From: Planctomycetota bacterium
GTDB taxonomy: Bacteria > Planctomycetota > Planctomycetia > Pirellulales > Pirellulaceae
Length of the DNA: 16,741 nt
Assembly (NCBI GenBank): GCA_026692885.1
Contig: JAPLNJ010000620.1
Location: 1 to 16,741, forward strand
Direction: 5' to 3'
Positions 1-6,399 of the stretch are shown here, piece after piece; position 1 is the stretch's first letter; each line of letters starts with the position of its first letter. The position numbers and the translations under genes were made by a program. Under the pieces are notes generated by a model. The model searched no databases. It saw only the letters and a list, made by a program, of their open reading frames with translations, and was not told where the DNA came from.

Positions 1-12
1 CCGATCATTCGC

Positions 13-163
13 CATCCCTCTGGCTTCGCGTAATTCGTTACCTCCTTACGTGCAAAGTTCTGTTCTGACCCGGTGGTTAGCCTTTGGCCAGGCCGGATTG
101 TCCGGCTGATTTGCAGCAGCTTATCTTGGCGCACTCATGGTTCTCTCCGCCTAGGTTATAGCA
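13..163 (-). promoter_or_regulatory. possible minus-strand promoter and leader of a gene off the left edge
   Basis: Read on the minus strand, positions 163-155 give TGCTATAAC, a good extended -10 box, but no convincing -35 lies 16-18 bases upstream. Further down, 48-40 reads TAAGGAGGT, a near-perfect Shine-Dalgarno sequence, yet no ATG, GTG or TTG follows at 5-10 bases; the first ATG is at 15-13, about 24 bases away, and would leave only five codons (MANDR) inside the window. The arrangement suggests a transcript leading out of the window downstream of the kinase, but the start cannot be fixed. Nothing else was recognised in 1-212. Confidence 0.25.
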
Positions 164-212
164 TGTTTGCCGGGTGCAAGCATTCGTTCTGGCCAAACGT
201 AGCGAGGCTGCG

Positions 213-2744
213 TCAGGACAGTGTGAAGTAGAAGGTAGCACCCTGGCCAACGGCGCTCTCCGCCCAGATTCGTCCGCCATGGCGATGCAGGATACGCTGG
301 GTCAGCGCCAGCCCGATGCCGGTGCCAGGGAACTCGCGAATGTCGTGCAGTCGCTGGAACGCGCCGAACAGCTTGGACGCATAGGCCATGTCAAAGCCCA
401 CGCCGTTGTCCTTCACGAAATAGAGACACTGGCCGTCCGACCTCACTTGGCTACCGACTTCGATGCGGGCGTCGAGGCGATCCTGGGAGAATTTGCAGGC
501 GTTGGAAAGCAAATTGACAAAGACTTGCGTCAGCAAAGACGGATCCGCATGGCACTCCGGCAGGGCACCGACGACCACTTCTCTCGGCAGTGAGGAGTAC
601 ACCAATCGCACCTCGGCCAAGGCCCGTTCGACCAGTGCCTCCGGCGAAACCGTCTGCTTCACCAGCGGTTGGCGAGTCATGCGCGCCAGTCGCAACAGAT
701 CGTCAATCAAGGCGGCCATCCGTTGACTGGCCGCTCGCAGGCGGTGCAGCGGCTGGCAACCGGTCTCGCCCAGGATTTCGCCGTAATCTTCCAACAACAC
801 CTGTGCCCAGCCGTCGATGCCCCGCAAGGGGGCCCGCAGGTCATGCGAGACCGAGTAGCTGAACGATTCCAGTTCCTTGTTCACCGCTTCGAGTTCAGCG
901 GTCCGCTGCAGTACCCGCCCTTCCAGGTCCGTGTTGAGTCGGCGGACTTCCTCCTCGGCCCGCTTGCGTTCGGTGATGTCGTTCACGAACACCAACGCGC
1001 CACGTTCCTCGAAATAAGTAAACGGGACGGCGGAGACCTGCACCTCCACCGGCTGGCCGTCAAGTCGCAGATAGGTTTCCTCGAGGGACGGCACCGCCTG
1101 CTGGTCCTCATTGAGTACTCGGATGCGTTCCCGGACCGCCTCTCGAAGGTCGGGATGAAAGCGTTCGAGCACTGACTGGCCGAGCAACTGCGCGGGGGAA
1201 GCGGCACCAAACAGCTGCACGGCGGCCGGATTGACATAAGCAAAGCGGCCCTGCGTTTGCACAAAAATCGCCGCGGGCGCCGCCTCGACCACGGTGCGGA
1301 AGCGGACTTCGCTCTCGCCCAACGCATCCTCCGCCACGCCGGCCTGAATGACCTGGGAGGCCGTGTTGGCCAGATCTTCGAGAAAACTCATCTCCTCCGG
1401 AACAATTCTCTGCCGACAGAAGAAGGCCAAGGCACCCATCGGTTGGCCGTCGGCAGCCCGCAGGCGAAAACCCGCAGACGCCACCAGTCCGAGCGACTGC
1501 GCCCACTCGTGGTCGTGCACACGGGCATCATGGGCGACATTGTTGGTGAAGAAGAAGGACTCCTCGCCGGTAGCCAGGCGCCCGATCTTGTAACAGCCCA
1601 GCGGTACCCTGCCATGACTGCCGTCCAGCCTTACGTAGCGGCCGGAAGAGGCGGTCAGATGGAGGCACTGGCTGCGCTCACGGCAGACGTGCGGGCCTTC
1701 TGTCACCAGGGCGTGGTGACAACCTGTTTCACACCGATCGGCGTCTCGAATAACCCAAATACGGGCGAAATCGGCGTCCATGAGGTCCACGAGGCTGTCC
1801 GTGATCAGTCCGAGTTTTGTGCTGAGGCTGCCCTCGCCGAGCAGTCTCGCCTTCAAGGTGTTCAGCACGGCGCTGCGTTTCTCTACGTGTTTACGTTCGG
1901 TGATGTCGCGCATGGCCACCACGGCGCCCAGCTGGTTGTGGTGGGCATCGAAGAACGGGCCACCGCTGGCCAGGATGTGCCGGGGCGGCTGGTTCTTGGC
2001 AACGATGGTCATGCCGACATCGCGAATGGTCTCGCCCCGCAAAGCGCGGGCCAACGGGATGTCCTCGGTCGACAGCAGGGTGACACCGTCGGGGCCGTAC
2101 AGGTCGTATTGGGCCGCCCAGGCGGCGGGCGGCAAGCGGAACGCCTCCAGGCCGTGCCACTGGCGCGCGGCTCGATTGAACAGCGCCAGCTGGCCCTCGG
2201 CATCGCAGGCCACCACCCCGTCTGCGATGTTGTCCAGCAGGGTGTGATTGAATTCCTGCTCGCGGTGCAGTGTCGCTTCCGCGCTGCTCCGCTCGGCAAT
2301 CTCGATCTGGAGTTGCTCGTTGGCCAGCCGCAGCTCGGCCGCCTGGAGTGCGAGCTGGCCACGCAACCGGCTCCGCTCCAGGTGGATGCGGACGCGTGCC
2401 AGCAGTTCCTCGGGTTGGAACGGCTTAGCAATGAAGTCCACACCGCCAAGATTCAAAGCCTCCAGCCGATCCTCCACTTCCGTCGCCGCACTGAGGAACA
2501 AGATCGGGATGTCGCAGCTCTCGGTCCGTGCCTTGAGCCGCCGACAGACTTCGAAACCATCCAGGCCCGGCATGTGGATGTCCAGCAGGATCAATTCCGG
2601 CCGCCTGGCCGCGACCGAGGCCAATGCCAATTCCCCGCTGTCTGCCGGACGCACTTCGTAGCCGTCCGCCGTCAGGACGCCCGTCAGCAACTTGAGAGAC
2701 ACCAAGGAGTCGTCCACTACCAGGAGGTCGCCCTTGTCGTGCAT
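213..2744 (-). CDS. hybrid sensor histidine kinase with N-terminal receiver (REC-PAS-GAF-PAS-HisKA-HATPase)
   Basis: An 843-residue cytoplasmic phosphorelay protein with no membrane segment or DNA-binding output. Residues 1-125 are a receiver domain: acidic pair D11-D12, phospho-acceptor D55 in LLLDIHMPG, and K107 in AKPF. A coiled stretch (about 125-165) leads to a PAS domain (165-285, ending in DITERK), a GAF domain (about 290-470) and a second PAS (480-595, again ending in DITERK). A coiled coil then leads to HisKA, with the phospho-accepting histidine H634 in SYSVSHDLRAPLRGI, and HATPase_c with N box NLLSNACKF (744-752), G1 box DNGVGF and G2 box GTGIGLAL. The ATG at 2744 follows GGGGA at a suitable distance. 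The GAF domain carries five cysteines (C338, C342, C354, C360, C384) in a conserved-looking pattern. The gene is divergent from the lyase at 3028. The signal sensed is unknown; kinase architecture is certain, target is not. Confidence 0.95.
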   Translation of the reverse strand: MHDKGDLLVVDDSLVSLKLLTGVLTADGYEVRPADSGELALASVAARRPELILLDIHMPGLDGFEVCRRLKARTESCDIPILFLSAATEVEDRLEALNLGGVDFIAKPFQPEELLARVRIHLERSRLRGQLALQAAELRLANEQLQIEIAERSSAEATLHREQEFNHTLLDNIADGVVACDAEGQLALFNRAARQWHGLEAFRLPPAAWAAQYDLYGPDGVTLLSTEDIPLARALRGETIRDVGMTIVAKNQPPRHILASGGPFFDAHHNQLGAVVAMRDITERKHVEKRSAVLNTLKARLLGEGSLSTKLGLITDSLVDLMDADFARIWVIRDADRCETGCHHALVTEGPHVCRERSQCLHLTASSGRYVRLDGSHGRVPLGCYKIGRLATGEESFFFTNNVAHDARVHDHEWAQSLGLVASAGFRLRAADGQPMGALAFFCRQRIVPEEMSFLEDLANTASQVIQAGVAEDALGESEVRFRTVVEAAPAAIFVQTQGRFAYVNPAAVQLFGAASPAQLLGQSVLERFHPDLREAVRERIRVLNEDQQAVPSLEETYLRLDGQPVEVQVSAVPFTYFEERGALVFVNDITERKRAEEEVRRLNTDLEGRVLQRTAELEAVNKELESFSYSVSHDLRAPLRGIDGWAQVLLEDYGEILGETGCQPLHRLRAASQRMAALIDDLLRLARMTRQPLVKQTVSPEALVERALAEVRLVYSSLPREVVVGALPECHADPSLLTQVFVNLLSNACKFSQDRLDARIEVGSQVRSDGQCLYFVKDNGVGFDMAYASKLFGAFQRLHDIREFPGTGIGLALTQRILHRHGGRIWAESAVGQGATFYFTLS

Positions 2745-2807
2745 ATCGAATCCCCTTTTCTTGCAGCGAGGTGAGGATGAAGCGTACAGAATTCAATTTC
2801 GCCGGGC

Positions 2808-2829
2808 AAGGGGCTCGCAAGGGGCTCGC
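2808..2829. repeat. 11-bp perfect tandem duplication
   Basis: AAGGGGCTCGC occurs twice with no spacer (2808-2818 and 2819-2829), in the divergent spacer 64-85 bases upstream of the kinase start. It could be a simple slippage duplication or a paired operator site; nothing in the sequence decides between them. Confidence 0.5.
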
Positions 2830-2878
2830 CCGATCGAAAGTCGCAAGGCAGTGTCGCACCTGTTCGGAAACGGGTAGA

Positions 2879-3009
2879 CTAGTGCGTCGTCAAGGCTTAA
2901 TCTTGGGGTGACCGATGCGGTGGCGTAAGCTTCCAGCTTGCGTTTGACGCGATGCATCGAAAGGCAAGCAGGATGCTTACCCCACTTTTTAGCCTTGAAG
3001 ACGCACTAG
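2879..3009. repeat. 131-bp MITE-like inverted-repeat element
   Basis: The ends are 19-bp inverted repeats: CTAGTGCGTCGTCAAGGCT at 2879-2897 and its reverse complement with one mismatch at 2991-3009. Inside, a second imperfect inverted pair follows (GGTGGCGTAAGC at about 2919-2930 against GCTTACCCCAC at about 2975-2985, extending inward to CAGCTTGCGTTT against AAAGGCAAGCAGG), so the whole element can fold into one long interrupted hairpin. There is no ORF in it, and the right end stops 6 bases before the lyase Shine-Dalgarno sequence. Short length, terminal inverted repeats and no coding content fit a non-autonomous transposable element or large REP-type palindrome. No transposase is in the window, and no clear target duplication could be seen beyond the CTAG that is part of the repeat ends. 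Confidence 0.65.
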
Positions 3010-3027
3010 GCCGCGAGGAGGTGACTC

Positions 3028-5868
3028 ATGCTCACGCCAGCCTTGCTCGTTGCGTTCGGTTTATCGGTCTCCGCGGGGCCGCAGTTCGAGATACCGGTGA
3101 GTATTCGCGAACCTGCCCAACTGGCACGCCTCGCGGCACCGGTGCGGGGCGGCGTGCCGTTGCGCCGCGGTCAGCTGCGGGACGGCGCGGTGGCCCGCTT
3201 GGTGGATCCGGCGGGCCGGGAATTCGCGTGCGCTGTCCGCCCGCTGGCCCGGTGGTACGACGGCAGCGTGAAGTGGCTGGCTGTGGACACGCAGGTGGAC
3301 CTGGCGGCCGGCGGCGAGGTTCGTTTGCGGCTCCTGCCCGGCGAGAAACCGCCGGCTAGTCGGGCGGGACTTCACGTCACCGAGGACGCGACCGGCATCA
3401 CGGTGGATACCGGGCCCGCGAAGTTCGTGTTCTCGCGGAAGACGTTCGGGGCGCCGTCCGAGGTGTGGTGCGACCTGGACGGCGATCGCCGCTCGGAGAC
3501 CCGCATGGCGTCAGCGGGCGAGTTCGTGTGCGAAGTGGAACATACGCCGCCGGGGCCGCCGGAGGAAGAGAACTGGCTGCGGGATGCGGCAGGCGGGGCT
3601 CGAGAACGCTTCTGCGCTACGCCGGACGGCGACTACCGAGTCCAGCTCGAAACGGTGAACGAGCTGCGCGCGGTCGTCAAGGTCAGCGGCTGGCTGGTGA
3701 ACCTCAGCGGCCGCCGGTTGCTCCACTACACCCTTCGCGCTCACGCCTGTGCCGGCCAGCCCGACTTGCGGTTGCTAGTCACCTGCGTGTATGCCGGCCA
3801 GCCCAAACGCGACTTCATCCGCACGCTGCAGCTGCGATTCCCGTGGGAATCCCAGACTCCTGCGGCCTGGGCGTTCGGCGGCCAGACGCCTCACGAGGGG
3901 CCGCTGGCGGCAGGCGAATCCGTCAGCCTGTACGAAACCGGCCCGGCGAAGATCTATCATCTCGCCCCGTATACTCTCGACAAGACCGTGGACTACACCG
4001 TGGCGCGTGGCGACCAGACGCTGACGCGCGGCCGCGAGGCTCCCGGTTGGGCTCGCGTGGCGGACACCCGCTCGGCGCTGCACGTGGCGGTCCGTAATTT
4101 CTGGCAGATGCACCCGAAGGAACTCGCCGTGGACACGCGCGGCGTGACGGTCTACCTCTGGCCCGAGCGGGGCGGCAAGGTGCTGGACCTCCGCCGCCGC
4201 TCCGACGAAGTCGACAACGTCTATCATTACGACCTCAGCCTGTGGCCGTACGGCGGCGAAGGCGTGGCCGTGTCGCACGAATTGCTGCTGCGGTATGGGC
4301 CGGCGGGCGAGGATCTCGGCGCGGCGCTGACCCAGAGTCTGAACTCGCCCCTGTTGCTGGAATGCTCGCCGCAGTGGTCCGCCGACTCCGGCGTCTTTGG
4401 TCCGTTCGCCGTGGCTGACCCGCAGCGATTTCCGCACCTGGAGGGCCTGTTGAACATCGATGTCGAATGGATTCGCGGGAGCCAGCGGGCCTTCCACTGG
4501 GACGGTTTGATCGACTTCGGCGACACGCTCTTCCACGGCTACGCGACGCCCTCGCACTACGGCTACATCGGCGAGCAGGCGTGGTGCAGCCGGGGCTATG
4601 TGGGTTGGCTGTGCAACGATGGGACGCTGACACATTCCCTGTTCCTCCACTACCTGCGCACCGGAGACTATCAGACGTTTCTCACCGCCGAGGCCATGTG
4701 CCGCCACGTGATGGACGTGGACACTTGCCATTACTGTTCCGCCGACCCGGCCTACGTGGGCGGCGGGCATCGCCACGATCAGCAACATTGGGGCAACGGG
4801 GTCCGTGGCTACGGCACAGCCACGCATGGAGCGATCGACTATTACCTGCTGACGGCTGACGAGCGGGCGCTGGAGGTTGCCCGCGAGTACGCCCAGTTCC
4901 ACACCGACGGGAACATGGGCGAGGACGAGGACCGCATCGGCGGGTTGATCCGCTTTTGGGAGTTAACGGGGGAAGCCCGGTGGAAGCAGACCGCGGATGC
5001 CGTCCTGGCCCAAGAGCTGAACGTGCCCGCCGACCAGAGCTGGCGATTTGCGACCGGGCAGCACTTTCGCTTTGTCTCGAACACGAGCGTCAGTCTATTG
5101 TTCTACCTGTCCGCCGCGCCGCCCGAAGACACGCAGGCACTGCGGCGGGCCATTCGGCAAAGCCTGGACTTCCGGGAGTCGGCTTTCATGAGCACCTGGG
5201 ACGAAGCGGGCTACTTGACGCTGATCCTGACCGCGCTGGCCTACCAGGACACGGGCGATCCGCGATACGCCCGGATGACCGCCGCGCTCCTGCAGCGCCG
5301 GACGAATCTGCCCCGGACGCTCGAGCTGCCGCCGGACTTGCCAAGCGTCCTGCGCGGCCAGGAGTTCCCCGATCTGGTCGAGACGGCGCGCCGCTGGGGT
5401 GTCAACAACATTTACACCGCCAACATCCACGAACTCTGCTCCTATCCTTACGCAATCGCTGCCGTGCAGAAGGCCGGCCTGGATGAAGCCGGCGTCTGGA
5501 ATGTCCCGCGGGTCGAGAACCTGCCGCCGCCCTTCGAGGAAGTGCTGCTGCCGAAGAGCATCGGTCCTGAAATTGGTTTCGCCTACGTGGCCGGCCTGCA
5601 GCACGGGTCACCCAGCGACGTAGCCGGCGGCCATTCGGAATTGGTCTTGCTGGAGAATGGCCGTACCCTGGGACCAGCGCACGCGGCTCACGCCGAGATT
5701 CGCAAAGAGGGTCGAGGCCGGTATAGTCACTGGGGTGCTCGCACGCTCTGGTTCTCGGCCTCCGACAACACCGACCCCCGCACTAACGGCCGAGAGTACA
5801 AAATCGTCTATCCCGGGCCAAACACAAAAAGGGGGACAGGAGCAGTAGTTGCCCCGGCGGGAAAGTAA
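3028..5868 (+). CDS. exported PcRGLX/YetA-like (PL26-type) exo-rhamnogalacturonan lyase homologue
   Basis: A 946-residue protein. The ATG is preceded by AGGAGGTGA (3016-3024), and an in-frame TGA at 3022 excludes an earlier start. Residues 1-17 form a short hydrophobic signal peptide without a basic n-region. Residues 20-105 match the N-terminal RIFT-barrel domain of PcRGLX/YetA-like proteins (GGVPLRRGQLRD, RWYDGSVKW); a beta-sandwich region follows to about 430 (VYLWPERGG, YHYDLSLWPYGGEG); residues 440-830 fit the alpha/alpha-toroid (RHDQQHWGNGVRGYG at 582-596, THGAIDYYLLTADERAL). Family members cleave rhamnogalacturonan I backbones from the chain end. Residues about 862-928 are an extra C-terminal module (GPAHAAHAEIRKEG, RYSHWG, SDNTDPRTNGREY) that I recognise from the ends of unrelated enzymes. 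The last 18 residues are probably repeat DNA read through. Family assignment comes from remembered motifs; exact substrate is not visible. Confidence 0.72.
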   Translation: MLTPALLVAFGLSVSAGPQFEIPVSIREPAQLARLAAPVRGGVPLRRGQLRDGAVARLVDPAGREFACAVRPLARWYDGSVKWLAVDTQVDLAAGGEVRLRLLPGEKPPASRAGLHVTEDATGITVDTGPAKFVFSRKTFGAPSEVWCDLDGDRRSETRMASAGEFVCEVEHTPPGPPEEENWLRDAAGGARERFCATPDGDYRVQLETVNELRAVVKVSGWLVNLSGRRLLHYTLRAHACAGQPDLRLLVTCVYAGQPKRDFIRTLQLRFPWESQTPAAWAFGGQTPHEGPLAAGESVSLYETGPAKIYHLAPYTLDKTVDYTVARGDQTLTRGREAPGWARVADTRSALHVAVRNFWQMHPKELAVDTRGVTVYLWPERGGKVLDLRRRSDEVDNVYHYDLSLWPYGGEGVAVSHELLLRYGPAGEDLGAALTQSLNSPLLLECSPQWSADSGVFGPFAVADPQRFPHLEGLLNIDVEWIRGSQRAFHWDGLIDFGDTLFHGYATPSHYGYIGEQAWCSRGYVGWLCNDGTLTHSLFLHYLRTGDYQTFLTAEAMCRHVMDVDTCHYCSADPAYVGGGHRHDQQHWGNGVRGYGTATHGAIDYYLLTADERALEVAREYAQFHTDGNMGEDEDRIGGLIRFWELTGEARWKQTADAVLAQELNVPADQSWRFATGQHFRFVSNTSVSLLFYLSAAPPEDTQALRRAIRQSLDFRESAFMSTWDEAGYLTLILTALAYQDTGDPRYARMTAALLQRRTNLPRTLELPPDLPSVLRGQEFPDLVETARRWGVNNIYTANIHELCSYPYAIAAVQKAGLDEAGVWNVPRVENLPPPFEEVLLPKSIGPEIGFAYVAGLQHGSPSDVAGGHSELVLLENGRTLGPAHAAHAEIRKEGRGRYSHWGARTLWFSASDNTDPRTNGREYKIVYPGPNTKRGTGAVVAPAGK
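5823..5863. repeat. half of a REP-like palindrome at the lyase 3' end
   Basis: Starting with CACAAAAAGGGGGACAGG (5823-5840) and running to a CCCCGGCGGG core (5852-5861), this resembles one arm and the loop of GGGGACAGG-type extragenic palindromes that I recall from planctomycete and similar genomes. The matching right arm (which would read CCTGTCCCCC) is not found downstream, so only half is present. It supplies the last codons and just precedes the TAA of the lyase gene. Identification as a repeat family is from memory and needs copies elsewhere in the genome. Confidence 0.4.
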
Positions 5869-5943
5869 GAGAGCAACTTCCGCGTCGAACTGATCACGCG
5901 CGACCGGCAGGCCCCGATTCTAAGTGGCTGTAAAGAAACAAAT
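5869..5943 (+). pseudogene. possible in-frame coding remnant after the lyase stop
   Basis: After the TAA at 5866-5868 the same frame stays open for 25 codons, to the TAG at 5947, and reads ESNFRVELITRDRQAPILSG before becoming unlike protein. The stretch NFRVELITRDRQAP has ordinary codon use and composition. It may be the displaced original C-terminus of the lyase or of another gene, cut off when the repeat at 5823 arrived. It is too short to identify. Confidence 0.25.
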
Positions 5944-5997
5944 TCGTAGAGCGGAATTCATTCCGCCCGAGCGGACTGAAGTCCGCTCTACTACGAA
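5943..5997. repeat. imperfect palindrome, about 21-bp arms
   Basis: GTAGAGCGGAATTCATTCCGC (5946-5966) pairs with GCGGACTGAAGTCCGCTCTAC (5971-5991) at 18 of 21 positions around a 4-base loop, and flanking TTCG and CGAA extend it. Each arm is itself partly palindromic (GCGGAATTCATTCCGC and GCGGACTGAAGTCCGC), so it can also form a cruciform with two small hairpins. No T-run follows, so it is not a simple terminator. It looks like an extragenic repeat of the kind common between planctomycete genes. Confidence 0.6.
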
Positions 5998-6030
5998 ACT
6001 ACGGAATTGTTGGCCACACACTCTACGAAT

Positions 6031-6096
6031 CGCTCGCGAGGCAGGCGAAACGGAGCTTCGCGAGCGTGCGTTCCCAAGCCGGAGATTGGGACGAGT
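6031..6096. repeat. double-hairpin extragenic repeat
   Basis: CGCTCGCGA (6031-6039) and TCGCGAGCG (6058-6066) are perfect inverted 9-mers enclosing CGAA/TTCG. Directly after comes a second hairpin, TCCCAA and TTGGGA around GCCGGAGA (6072-6091). A 12-base direct repeat ACTCCGAAACTC follows at 6102-6113 and 6117-6128. The CCCAAGCCGGAG-TTGGG pattern is one I recall as a dispersed repeat in planctomycete genomes. No ORF with coding character covers it. Confidence 0.45.
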
Positions 6097-6213
6097 AGGC
6101 AACTCCGAAACTCCCGACTCCGAAACTCACGGCTGCTATGGTGGCCTGCTGCGCTGCGCGGTAGCATGTTGCGCCCATCCTGAGGCCTTACCCAGCCAGA
6201 CTGCACGCAGCTA

Positions 6214-6335
6214 AGAGCCTATTCCCGAACTGTTGTACGATGGCCCTCCGAGGCCGTCGAGGCCGCAAATGCGAAGGCTTCCGACGGCCTCGGAGGGCCG
6301 TCGTACATAAAAAATCGTTCTTGGGATAGGCCCTC
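6214..6335. repeat. 122-bp long palindromic (MITE/REP-like) element
   Basis: The core arms are 25 bp: 6235-6259 (GTACGATGGCCCTCCGAGG onward) and 6282-6306, complementary at 24 of 25 positions around a 22-base loop. Outside them, GAGCCTATTCCCGAAC (6215-6230) pairs imperfectly with GTTCTTGGGATAGGCCCTC (6317-6335). An AT-rich bulge (CATAAAAAATC) sits on the right side. The symmetry of nested inner and outer repeats around a non-coding core resembles the element at 2879-3009. It lies about 65 bases before the HzsA-related gene. No U-tract follows in either useful direction, so termination is unlikely to be its main role. Confidence 0.6.
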
Positions 6336-6399
6336 AGCACCCACAGCCGCGTCCCCACTCACCCACCCCATTGCCCGCCAGGGCCGAGGAGAAAAGGTC

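Noticed and set aside
1257..2774. 505-codon plus-strand open frame opposite the histidine kinase
   Set aside because: It lies entirely antisense to a well-supported kinase, has no recognisable motif and no good ribosome site; long antisense frames are expected in GC-rich genes.
3775..4902. 375-codon minus-strand open frame inside the lyase gene
   Set aside because: Antisense shadow of the lyase; composition is Arg/Ala/His-rich without domains.
6235..6306. Long palindrome as a transcription terminator
   Set aside because: No T-run follows the plus-strand stem, and on the minus strand the T-rich part lies before, not after, the stem.
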